Source: Schistocerca nitens (Eukaryota; Arthropoda; Insecta; Orthoptera; Acrididae). Taken from it: a stretch of DNA of 64,000 nt. The stretch spans positions 122,411,521-122,475,520 of the forward strand of contig NC_064621.1 of the NCBI RefSeq assembly GCF_023898315.1, given 5' to 3'. The notes under the pieces were generated by a model. The model was not told the DNA's origin, did not search any database, and saw only the letters and a program-made list of their open reading frames with translations. Positions 54,990 through 64,000 of this stretch are shown here, piece after piece. The stretch's first letter is position 1, and each line of letters opens with the position of its first letter. Made by a program: the position numbers and the translations under genes.

Positions 54990-56330
54990 CATACAGCGGA
55001 CGACCATGTAAGGCACGTGGGAGAACCACGAAAGTTTCCTATCTAGCGTGAGCCCCAGGCATTTCATAGTTTCAACGAACGGAAGAGCAACAGGCTCAAA
55101 ATGCTAAGACTCTGGAAGAAACAAATTGCGCCGCCAGAAATTCATACAGACGGTTTTGTCAGTGGAAAAGCGAAAGCCAATGTCGATGCTCCAGGAGAAA
55201 AGACGATCAAGACACCGCTGAAGACGCCGATCAATCAGAAAAGTCCGTGGAGAACTGCAGTAAATAGCAAAATCGTCAACGAAAAGGGAGCCGGAGATGC
55301 TCGGCGGGTGACAGGCCATTATAGGGTTGATGGCTATAGGAAAGAGGTTGGCGCTCAGGTCGGAACCCTCAGGCACACTGTTTTCCTGGATAAAGGTGTT
55401 CGACGAGGCAAGACCCACACGCACGTTGAAAACTCTATCTTGTAAAAATCCCTGAAGGAAACAGGGCACGCGGTCATGGAAGCCTCGCGTGTAAAGAGTA
55501 TGGAGGATACCAGTTCTCCAGCAGGTGTCGTAGGCTTTCTTCAAATCGAAAAACACAGCCACTGTCTGGTGTTTCCGCAGAGAACCATTCATGACATGGG
55601 TTGGCAAAGTGACGAGATGGTCAACTGCAGAACGCCGCGCTCGAAATCCACGCTGTGCAGTGTTTAATAAATTGCGAAACTCGAGCCACAATACCAGCCG
55701 GCCATGAACCGTACGATCTAGAATCTAGCAAAAACAGGTGGTGAGAGGAACGGGAGATAACTAGAAGGAAAGTGTCTGTCCTTATCGAGCATGGGTATGG
55801 ATATGACAGTGGCTTCACGCCAGCGTCTGTGAAACGTGCCTTCCGCCCAGATGCGAGTGTACGTATGAAGGAGAAAGTGCCAGCTCGCAAGAGAGAGGTG
55901 CTGCAACACCTGAATGTGAACATCGTCCGGCCCTGGAGCGGATGGTCGGGATGAAGTGCGATCTTGGCCTAACTCCTCATAGTAAAGCCGGTACTGTAGC
56001 ACATACGATTCTGAGAAGAGAAGGGTATTCGCCCCAGCTGCCTCCACTCGTTTCCGATGAAGGAAGGTGGGGTGATAGAGGGTGGAGATCGAAATCTCCG
56101 CAAAAAACGGTCCAAGGTGTTGGAGATAGCTATAGGGTCCACTATGACGTCATCTGCTGCGGAATGGACCTGGTCCCAGAGAGCCGTCGGAGGTTGGCTC
56201 ACATGACGGAAGAGGGAGTGGAACTCTTAAAAGAACTAGTAAGGGAAATCCAACTAGCTTTCTTGCTATCCCGAAGAACGCGACAACACGGCACACAAAT
56301 TATCGCCTGCATTGTTGTAATTTGAACTGC
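54990..56330 (-). mobile_element. I-clade LINE (family X), RT part
   Basis: The minus strand from ~56300 gives LWDQVHSAADD (56170), PGPDDVHIQVLQHLSL (55940), WREATVISIPMLDKD, LNTAQRGFRARRSAVDHLV (55660), VAVFFDLKKAYDTCW (motif A, ~55560), ENSVPEGSDLS (motif B, degraded) and SLFVDDFAIY (motif C, ~55280). KCLGLTLDRKLSWFSHVPY follows (55065-55010). It stops where the 41446-43015 copy begins, so the two do not overlap much. Confidence 0.83.
55104..55691 (-). pseudogene. LINE family X RT catalytic core
   Basis: 195 open codons covering motifs A to C: FFDLKKAYDTCWRTGILHTL, FLQDRVFNVRVG, QENSVPEGSDLSANLF (usual PQGS is PEGS) and GSLFVDDFAIYC. FVDD in place of YADD and PEGS in place of PQGS are likely decay. 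It is the longest clean RT core of this family in the window. Confidence 0.85.
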
Positions 56331-56737
56331 CTCAAGCAGAAGACAGACGCACATAATTTTCCACCCAGAATATGTGCCCAGATTCGTGTAACCGCAAAAC
56401 TACATGTTAAGTTAATTAATACTTTCCGTCTGTGACTTCTGGCCCACTCTGTATATGTGTGCACAGGTGAAAATGTATGTTAACATTTACAACGAAGGTA
56501 TGTAACCTAATGTTAAACACACTAAGAAGAGTTGTCTAGTTTTCTCGAACGTAAAAATTTTTAAAGGTTACATTAACAGCTATGTATTGTTTCAAGGCTA
56601 TGGTTTGAAAATGAACAATGTATTCCGAAGAGAGTCATCACGAGGTTAGGTTAGCTTACGCAACCGTGACAGAGATGGGGAAAGTAAAACATACACTGTA
56701 ACGTCAAAGTGTCTCACATCATTTTTGGATCATAAAT
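56331..56737. other. No gene seen
   Basis: AT-rich anonymous DNA. Confidence 0.4.
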
Positions 56738-56747
56738 CATGGTAATC

Positions 56748-56943
56748 AAATGGTTCAAATGGCTCTGAGCACTACGGGACTTAACATCTGAAGTTATCAG
56801 TCCCCTAGACTTAGAACTACTTAAACCTAACTAACCTAAAGACATCACACACATCCATGCCCGAGCCAGGATTCGAACCTGCGACCTAGCAGCAGCGCGG
56901 TTCAGGACTGAAGCGCCTAGAACCGCTCGGCTACAACGGCCGG
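56748..56943 (-). mobile_element. Family A SINE with 10-bp TSD
   Basis: The direct repeat CATGGTAATC at 56738-56747 and 56944-56953 is perfect. The head has TAGCCGAGCGGTT and GGTTCGAATCC; the tail reads GGGGACTGATAACTTC, with the core changed at one or two sites. An A-rich joint sits at the 3' end. Confidence 0.93.
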
Positions 56944-56989
56944 CATGGTAATCCAGCCCACCCAATTGGACTAGAGATGTGGGGGAGGG

Positions 56990-57190
56990 GGACGAGAGAC
57001 AATGGTCACCATTCAAAGATAAGGGAGATTAGAGCGCGTACTGAGGCGTTCAGACAGTCGTTTTTCCCTCGCGGGATCCTCGAGTGGAACAGAGGAGGGG
57101 GAAGGAGAGCGGGATATGACTTTGGCGAGAATAGTGTCTTCCGCCACACACCGCTTGGTGGCTAACGGAGTATGTATGTATGTATGTTTG
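56990..57190 (+). mobile_element. CR1-like LINE 3' end
   Basis: The + strand reads RQSFFPRGILEWNRGGG (57047-57100), the last residues of CR1-type ORF2. A 3' UTR with TCCGCCACACACCGCTTGGT follows (57138-57160), ending in a (TATG)n tail at 57170-57190. It belongs to the same group as 24440-26915. Confidence 0.75.
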
Positions 57191-57935
57191 TACACGAAGA
57201 GCACAAGAGAACTGTTTGTTTGGATAAAGAGGCTAGGTCAAGTGGCTGGTTTGCTTACGAACGTACCCTTCTCCACCGTTTAGTAGCTAGCTGCACGGTA
57301 GTGTTTTAGTGATGAATGCATTTCCGAAGGAATAGACACTGTTCACTACCTACAGCTCCATTAGATGTAAGAAATGCATTCACAAATTGCGAAAATGATT
57401 ACACACCAGCTGTACAAGTGATTAGTGACATATTTTTACAAGTTGTGTCGGAGTCGGTTTAACAACTCTGGCTATTCGTGCACGATTCCAGAAACGACAC
57501 GAACTTTCACATGCCACGATGTCCATGCGCCACGCTCGCTTGTATTCCTGCGATTCCCGCACAGGGACAGTCATTGTTATTCTCGTCGTTTTGCCTTGCT
57601 GTGGCATTAAATACAGGTTGCCAATGTCTGTATTGTTCAGTGTCTGTATAGCCTAATATAACGTCTGATGAGACAGACAGAAACAATTCACAGCTGTTGT
57701 AAATATTACGAAATGTTTTCACGACACGGGTCTATTTATTTCGTGATACATGAATTCATTTCGAAATATCTACAACGGCTTTGACTCGTCAAACAATGTC
57801 TGTTCGTTCAGACGTACACGCATGTCTGAAGGCCATTTTAACGTAATATGCAGACACTATGCATGCAGAGATTGTGTAAGTCATTGGTATACATGCCTCG
57901 ACGGGCTAAAATGTCGATAATACAGATTAAAAAGG
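57191..57935. other. No gene seen
   Basis: AT-rich; frames of ~60 codons without domains. Confidence 0.4.
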
Positions 57936-57940
57936 GAGAG

Positions 57941-58431
57941 TGTGGTGTCACCGCCAGACACCACACTTGCTAGGTGGTAGCCTTTAAATCGGCCGCGGTC
58001 CGTTAGTATACGTCGGACCCGCGTGTCGCCACTATCAGTGATTGCAGACCGAGCGCCGCCACACGGCAGGTCTAGAGAGACTTCCTAGCACTCGCCCCAG
58101 TTGTACAACCGACTTTGCTAGCGATGGTCCACTGACAAAATACGCTCTCATTTGCCCAGACGATAATTAGCATAGCCTTCAGCTACGTCATTTGCTACGA
58201 CCTAGCAAGGCGCCATTACCAGTTACTATTGATATTATGAATAATGTACCGTCAAGAGCGACGTTCACCATTTATGGATCCAAGTTAAATATTCCACCAG
58301 CTACGTCCGTTTTTCTAAATTCTAATTTCCTTGTCCTGTTCCAGATCTCACGCCAGCCTGCGTGAGCTAAAACGCGTGCCTTTCGGCTTCCTCTAATAAC
58401 ACGGTGTTGGCGCTCCTGCCAACCCACAACA
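57941..58431 (+). mobile_element. Solo LTR, 491 bp, with perfect 5-bp TSD
   Basis: Starts TGTGGTGTCACCGCC and ends CCCACAACA. The 5-bp repeat GAGAG (57936-57940, 58432-58436) is exact. TG...CA termini and the 5-bp duplication are typical of gypsy-type elements. Near the start GTGGTGTC...GACACCAC forms a small inverted pair. No coding part is left, so it arose by recombination between the two LTRs. I recall near-identical LTRs in locust sequence. Confidence 0.88.
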
Positions 58432-58459
58432 GAGAGCATAGATGACATGGGCAATATTC

Positions 58460-58600
58460 GACATATGGTAGTTTGGGTCTGTCCAGGAGGCGTGCACGGA
58501 TAGCCGAAGTTGTTAACGTGACCGTTGACGGTAAGCGGGAAGTCCGGGTTCGAGTGCCGGTCCGACACAAATCTTCATATGTCAGTAATTATTTGTAAAG
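58460..58600 (+). mobile_element. tRNA-derived SINE head
   Basis: GGATAGCCGAAGTTGTTAAC (A-box region, 58499-58517) and GGGTTCGAGTGCC (B-box, 58547-58559) in tRNA order, followed by GGTCCGACACAAAT. Only the head and a short body are clear; the ends and target duplication were not found. Confidence 0.55.
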
Positions 58601-58721
58601 CTGGTATATAATCATATTCGTAATTTGCGAATACATACTTTCGTTCCCCTGGTTCTCATACATTCTAATCAATATGTTCAGCATATCAGTGTACATACAC
58701 TGAGTTCGTTCAATAATTTAG
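58601..58721. other. No gene seen
   Basis: Short AT-rich stretch. Confidence 0.4.
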
Positions 58722-59060
58722 CTAACAAATGCGTGATTTACATTTGGTGCACACGGCTACCCAAATCTTAACACGTCCACCACCAAAATTTCTACTCATT
58801 CTTACCTGGTGCTCCGTTCTCAGATCGTGCCAATAGTACTGAAATCCATTCAGCCCATCTACATTATTTTCATCACTGAAGATCACTTTGTCCCATTCTG
58901 AATTCCATGACATGTGTTTTTCAGAAAACTCTGATCTAACTAACTTGTTTACGTTTGGGTGTCAGAGCAGGTTTCTGCAGTCGGTTCTTAAATGCACGAG
59001 GTTTGTCATTTGACAAAATTTGTCGGTTTGTGGCCTTGCTTTGCAAAAGTAGCCGTTTAG
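58722..59060 (-). pseudogene. Tc1/mariner transposase fragment
   Basis: The minus strand reads LQKPALTPKRKQVS (about 58980-58940), then MSWNSEWDKVIFSDEN (58913-58866, first catalytic Asp), GLNGFQYYWHDLRTEHQ and GGGRVKIWVAV. This matches the style of Tc-type transposases with an FSDE..F.LDGPDG..YYWHDL core. The DD..E/D downstream part is absent. A TA microsatellite lies just right of it (59071-59087). Confidence 0.72.
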
Positions 59061-60079
59061 ATGACACAAATATATATATATATATATACACGAATCCCAT
59101 ATCTTCCGTTCTGTCTATATCCTGTGTCCAGTCTAATAAAATTATCAATCACTGTACTTGACCAGTTCTATCTTGTCGATTTAAGGATCAAAATCTGATT
59201 TCCTTGTATGCACAATTTTTACTTTTCATGTCATGATAACTGTTTTCCGCATGCCATTGTGACAATCGTTGTTTATGTACACAATATGCACTGTCACTTG
59301 TAGTGTGCGTTTCGTATCTGCAGTAAAGGCACATGTGCTCACACTAACACCACACAAAGCCGATTGCCTTTATACTGAGATCCATCCTCTATCACCTGAA
59401 TTGTTGATGTCTTATTATATACTGTACTACTGACATCGAATACGATACCATTTGACTGCAATTGTCAGTATACTGGATATCCTACTATTGCATACACACT
59501 GCGCACAGTTATTCCGGACAACAATGTTAATTTTACGATAAATATACATGCCTTTATAATTATTTGTACTACTGTATTGTACTTGTTTCCGTGGAAATTT
59601 GGGGTTGAAGTTGTGTATGATCATTTACGAAGTATGAAATGACGACGTTTATTTATGTGAGCTGTGCACTTCAAAAGTAATATGGACGATTATTGCACAA
59701 ACAGCGCTGTTCGTGACCACGGAACAAGAGCTAGACTGAAGTTAGATGTTCTTATATAGAATTATCAAGACCTATGCAACATCGTTATGGAACTGACGTA
59801 AGGTAGTACCGTGGACTGCGTGTAGCCTGTCTCCGCAGGCGGTAGCGAGGGGCAGTCGCCAACTGGCCAGTGTGGTGGGGAGCGCCGTGGCCGCTATGAC
59901 GTGACGTCACGCCACGCCACGCGCCATTCACGCGTAGAGCGACTCTTGACAGTCGGGCCGTACACACAGCGTACTACACGGGCGGCGGCGGAGACCTCGA
60001 GGCCGATTGTGGTCCACCTTCCAGAGGCGTCAGCAACTCACACGAGCCTGATTAACTGTCCAAGGTGTGTCTATAATAA
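59061..60079. other. No gene confirmed
   Basis: AT-rich to 59750, then GC-rich (59790-60040) with repeated CACGCCACG-type words. A 100-codon + frame at 59901-60203 joins this to the LINE fragment and is not a gene by itself. Confidence 0.35.
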
Positions 60080-60454
60080 CCCACGAGATTACTGCACAGA
60101 CTGGCTAGTGAAACTGGAATGCCTCGTAAGGAAAACAAAAAACTTCGCCAAAGGTTGCTCGCAAGGCATTTTTTTAGACCAGAGTTCTGGGATATTGCCA
60201 TAGAAGCATTACTGAACCCGTTTCAGGGTATAAGAAACAACTGAGACTGCATCGCTTACCTAGACGATCTGCTAATTACAGTATCTGCCAATCCAAGAGC
60301 TAAACTAGAGAAATATAGTAGGGAAGTTCGTGAAAAACTAAGCAATTAGTACGTAGAAAACAAACTAACGATAGCGGCACATAACGCAGCAAAATTGAGA
60401 AACTGGACAACCAGACAAGCACAATAAATGACCAACCTGTGATGAGAAAATACA
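60080..60454 (+). pseudogene. R1-like LINE RT remnant
   Basis: The + strand, in two or three frames, reads KTKNFAKGCSQGIFLDQSS (motif B, KGCPQGS type), FWDIAIEALLN, CIAYLDDLLITVSANSRAK (motif C, YLDDLL, about 60250-60300) and REVREKLSN, ENKLTIAAH. The KGC-QGS / Y-DDLL style fits the R1 group. The sequence ends at 60454 where mariner-like DNA starts. Confidence 0.75.
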
Positions 60455-60670
60455 GGGCGAGTCACGTAATAAGCCTTTTATTTCGTCAACGGTTACACAT
60501 ATGGAAACATGATTTTCGGCAAATGTTAGAGCGTCGAGGGACACATATATTTTTGTTTGGTAAATGTTTTTAGCGATGTTACAGCAAGCAAGTTTTCTTA
60601 AATGGAAGCGTATACTTTTTATAACTGCATTCGAAAGCTCTTGAGAAGAGAATTACAGTGATATAACGTT
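60455..60670. mobile_element. mariner terminal segment 1
   Basis: CAGGGCGAGTCACGTAATAA after a TA (60453-60454). It aligns over ~210 bases with 62602-62830, including TTAAATGG.A..TATACTTTTT and CATTCGAA.GCTCT. Same end and same orientation as segment 2. The matching opposite end was not found. Confidence 0.6.
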
Positions 60671-61418
60671 TATTAATTTTTACGCTGAAACCTGTGGTAC
60701 AAAAAAAAAAAACAAGAAATGTCCTAGAATGTGAGAGCACGGTGGAAAAATAGTCAAGCAGGTGTCTCGGACCAGGCTGCGTAGTTGCATACCGTGAGGT
60801 AGGCCTGCGCTACGAGAATAAAACTTTATTTCCCCTTCAATCAACTTACGACCTAGATGCAGTATCACCTACGGATGTTGCATACGGAAATACGACATAT
60901 GCTACAACCTAACGTATCACAAAGGGCTTAGGAAAACTATTTCACATTTGTTTTTCCTCCCAGATTTACGTGAGCTGAAACAGAGGAATCAGCAGTTCAT
61001 TCATCAAAAATAAAAAGGTCTTTTACGCTACAAAAAGCAACTGCTGTACTAAATACCTAAATGCTGGAAGGAAGACTTGACCTATCCTTTCCTGTACGTG
61101 GCTGACGCTTCTTCGAGGTAAAACACATGAATGTCAGACAGCTATCTCTACCTACATTGCACTAAATTATATCATACGGAATTCACTTGTTGAACTAAAC
61201 ATTTTATTAAAATACTTTGATGACCACCTGTACACCGCAGAATAAATATTGTTCTTAACGAAACGTCGTTTCATGCTGAACGTAAGCACGTAATGACAGT
61301 GTTGCTAGCTCTCGTACGCGCAATACAATCTGTCGACTTATTTGAGATTGCAATGCAATTTCGCTCACACGTAAATGAAACAAGCAATTTTCTAACAATA
61401 ATTTGGTAACCAACCAAA
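60671..61418. other. No gene seen
   Basis: AT-rich; contains a run of A (60701-60712). It may be the inner part of the mariner-like element. Confidence 0.35.
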
Positions 61419-62406
61419 TCAAATAACATAATCTTCCAAAAAATAACTTTCTCCTTTATTTAACCATGTGACTGAAAGGCACATTTGCAGTCGCCGTTGG
61501 AAAGAACGATGAACAGATGTAATTACAGTGGATGATATGGTTGAGCATGCACTGCGGATCAGACGACATATATCGTCTGGCGTAGTTGGCGATTCGTCAT
61601 AGACTGCATCTTCGAGTACTCCCCAAAGAAAAAAAAAATCAAGGGAAGTCAAACCTCGCAGGCCATTTGACAACGTCCAGGAAAGTTCTCATTCAGTATC
61701 TGCGTTACAACACCGGACGAGTGAGCTGGACAACCGTCGTGTTGCACCCACATACACTGCCGAATATCCAGTGGTACCTCTTCTAGAAGAAGCGGTAGAA
61801 TATTCGTCACAAAGTGTGCGTACAACAGTTTATTTAGAGCGCCCGCGATGAAGTAAGGACCCACAAAGTAATGTCCCATGATGCCGCACCATACGTTTAC
61901 GCTCCACGGCCGTTAATGTTGAACCTGAAGAAGCCAGTGTGAATTTTGAGCTGCCCATAAGTGATGTTACGCAACTTTACATTAGCCTGGTTAGTAAACG
62001 TTGCTTCATCGGTAAAGAGCACACGACGGAAACACGTAGAATCGTCTCTCAGTTGCTGAAGGGCAAACCGACAAAATTCTGTACGACGCTCGAAATCACG
62101 GTCGTCGAGTGCCTAAAGTGACAAGTGATAGGGAAGGAAATTTTGTCGATGCAGGATGCGAATCACACTCATCTGGCTGATTTCACTTTCCCTGGCAATA
62201 TGAGTCCAACCACTGCGCGGATTCATTAGCGCCGCAGCCAGAACAGCTCCCTCGTGTTGTCTGTCAGTTGCAGTCTTCTTTCTTGTCCTCTTTCTGACGT
62301 TCAAGCAGCCTGTCCGGACTCTGGCGATCCGGATAGAGAGCCCTATACCGCTGTACTGATTTACGGCATTTCTTTTACATTCGCCATATAAAAGTAGTAT
62401 ATCCAA
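61419..62406 (-). pseudogene. mariner (DD41D-like) transposase, broken
   Basis: Frame 62406-62113 has MDILLLYGECKRNAVNQYS and RSGWTHIARESEISQMSVIR (two HTH regions). The 62110-61880 part, in other frames, reads FERRTEF, VLFTDEATFTN (first Asp) and an NRHN-like site now changed. Frame 61879-61649 has YFVGPYFIAG, LLEEVPLDIRQCMWVQHDGC (second Asp) and NENFPGR. Frame 61673-61419 has LTSLDFFFLWGVLEDAVYD (third Asp) and PTTPDDICRLI. At least three shifts. Confidence 0.85.
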
Positions 62407-62601
62407 TTCTCCTCATTGGTATACATGCCTGCACGCAACGGATGTTGAAATAGAACTGAACGGCCTGCAGTACAGACAAGTAAACAGAAGAATGTGCTGC
62501 CATTCTGACACAGCGTTAAACAAAAAAGACATACCGTACTTGCTTCAATATCTCCGTCGATACCAGCGCTAAAAACACGCACCCCTCGGCGTTCTAACGT
62601 A

Positions 62602-62905
62602 TACAGGGCGAGTCGCGTAAAACGTAACATCCCCTTTATTCCGGGGGCGATTGCACGTATCGGCAAGCGGTGTTCGGTAAATCATAGCCGACTATGGGGC
62701 ACATACGTTGGTACATGTACAATAATCACAACGTTTATATTAACCGAGATAATGAGGCAAGTACATGTTTTTTAAATGGGACGGCTATACTTTTTTTACC
62801 ATCATTCGAACGCTCTGGAAAAGACGCGTATAGTGATGTAACGCATGTTGCTATTGTGATTCAAACTTTGCTTAAAAGACGCTGGGAAATATTGTACGAT
62901 TGAAG
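62602..62905. mobile_element. mariner terminal segment 2
   Basis: CAGGGCGAGTCGCGTAAAAC after TA (62600-62601). Collinear with segment 1 (60455-60670) in direct orientation, so the two are not the two ends of one element. Ends unresolved near 62905. Confidence 0.55.
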
Positions 62906-63019
62906 GTCGAGACGGTCAGAAGCGGCTGCAGATTGTAAAGACACCTCGCGCGACCCGGAAAGCAGGCCGCGTCGTACAACTAGAAGTCGTGCGACGTTGA
63001 ACCAGTAGGACGTGCGTCT

Positions 63020-64000
63020 CCTATCCAGCAGCAACTACGTCTGGATAGTGTCTGTAGCAAGGGGCCCGAGTTACTATCCGAAACAAATAGTAGTAATGCC
63101 AATATTGTATTAGGTACCGAAAGCTGGTTGAAACCAGACATAAATAGCAGTGAAATTCTGAAGTCGGATTGGACAATGTTTAGGAAGGATAGGATTGATG
63201 ATCTGGGATGTGGTGTGTTGCAGTTAAAACCTATGTAAACGCAGGTGAGATCGATACTGGGTCGGACTGTGAAATAGTCTGGATAAAGCTGTCAATCAGA
63301 CAAGGAGTGACCATTGTATTAGAATGTTTTTATAGACCACCAGCATCCGCAACAAACGTAGCTGAACGTTTCAGCAAAAGTCTTAAGTACATAGGAAATA
63401 CATATCCAAATTATCCATTAGTTATAGGTGGAGACAATCTGGCGTCCGTTGACTGGGAAAATTATACGTTAATCACAGGGGGCAGAAGAAAAGACTCGTG
63501 TGAAGTTATTCTAGGAGCGCTCTCAACATACAACCTTCAGCAATTGGTTAGAAAACCAACTCGAGATGGGAACATATTAGATATCTTGGCGACAAACAGA
63601 CCCGATCTTTTTGAGGAAGTTAATCTAGAAGAAGGTATTAGCGACCATAATGACGTTGTGGCTTCTATGTCAGTGGAAGTTGGAAAAAACAGCGTGGAAT
63701 TTTCTTGTTTGGGAAAGCAAAAAAAAAGCGTCATTAATGAATATATTAATAGTCAGCTCCAAGCATTCACCGCGGGACACAAAGACATTGAGCATCTTTG
63801 GTCGGAATTAAAGGTACTGTCCACCACATGCTAGAGAAATACGTGCGTAGCAAAAATATAAGGGAGGGAAAGGATCCACCTTCGTTCAACAAACGTATTA
63901 CGAAGTTGCTGAAAAAGCACAGAATTTTGAACAGTCGTTTTAAACGTAGTCACTGCCCCCCTGACAAACAGAAATTATGCGAAATTAAAGCAGCTGTCAA
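63020..64000 (+). pseudogene. CR1-like LINE endonuclease region, runs off window
   Basis: The + strand reads IVLGTESWLKPDINSSE (63096-63145, catalytic Glu) and FRKDRIDDLG. In frame 63208-63834 come DCEIVWIKL, ECFYRPPAS, VIGGDNLASVDWENY (the usual GDFN has lost Phe), LVRKPTRDGNILDILATNRP and GISDHNDVVASM (Asp-His). After a stop near 63832 the linker KPPWFNKR-like SFNKRITKLLKKH follows to the edge. This is the APE-type endonuclease of a CR1/Jockey-group ORF2. The one-codon loss and shifts near 63210 mean it is inactive. RT lies beyond the window. Confidence 0.85.

Noticed and set aside
41446..56330. A single split LINE X (41446-43015 plus 54990-56330) interrupted by the rest
   Set aside because: The pieces are in the wrong order and overlap slightly in the thumb region (both contain the LGLT.DRK segment), and no target duplication supports one event.
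59901..60203. 100-codon gene
   Set aside because: The frame runs from GC-rich anonymous DNA into the R1-like RT remnant; only the last part has protein similarity.
60455..62620. One mariner bounded by the two CAGGGCGAGTC ends
   Set aside because: The two ends are in direct and not inverted orientation and their adjoining ~200 bases align to each other, so they are the same end of two elements.

Overview
This window reads as intergenic DNA from a very large, repeat-dense insect genome. The best guess is a grasshopper or locust (Orthoptera, Schistocerca type). The guess rests on recall of the tRNA-headed SINE families, the 491-bp solo LTR at 57941-58431 and the 301-bp tandem tRNA-like unit, plus the mix of mariner, Tc1, CR1, RTE, I-clade and Penelope elements. 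I found no convincing host protein-coding gene, rRNA, intact tRNA gene or CRISPR array. Nearly every long open frame is a decayed transposon protein or its antisense shadow.

Layout. 1-4.2 kb: SINE, CA microsatellite, a decayed CR1-like LINE and a mariner (2329-4207) with ~300-bp inverted repeats sitting in the LINE tail. 4.6-11.1 kb: a SINE with perfect target duplication, a Ty3/gypsy RT-RNase H remnant, a possible solo LTR, more SINEs (including a scrambled cluster), a DD34D mariner remnant and the first copy of a repeat with long G runs. 11.1-17.8 kb: a five-level nest. A Jockey/CR1-group LINE is split by a mariner; the mariner is split by a Penelope element; the Penelope is split by a 1.5-kb foldback; the foldback is split by a SINE. 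Each inner insertion leaves a readable target duplication. 18.8-21.1 kb: a Tc1 element split by an RTE LINE. 21.4-28.3 kb: tandem tRNA-like units, the second G-run repeat, a SINE, a CR1 LINE split by a near-complete DD41D mariner, a degenerate ~92-bp tandem array and a Tc1 pseudogene.

28.3-38.2 kb: mostly anonymous DNA with a long hairpin element (31215-31499), a CT/CA microsatellite, a putative piggyBac-type element with TTAA ends, a mariner carrying a SINE, and a SINE split by a 1.87-kb solo LTR. 38.6-56.3 kb: a LINE block, all on the minus strand. It holds an RTE copy and then five copies or fragments of I-clade LINEs with an RNase H domain. One of these (43141-49282) looks full length, has a 14-bp target duplication and carries only a few disabling mutations. 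56.7-64 kb: SINE, CR1 3' end, a clean solo LTR, Tc1 and R1 LINE fragments, mariner parts, and the endonuclease end of a CR1-like LINE that runs off the window.

How the parts relate. The SINEs have no proteins of their own. Four SINE families here end in a hairpin-like tail that closely matches the 3' end of the full-length I-clade LINE. This suggests that this LINE, or a relative, supplied the machinery that moved them. Insertion order can be read from the nesting: old LINEs were entered by mariners, Tc1 and Penelope elements, and SINEs and solo LTRs are among the latest arrivals.
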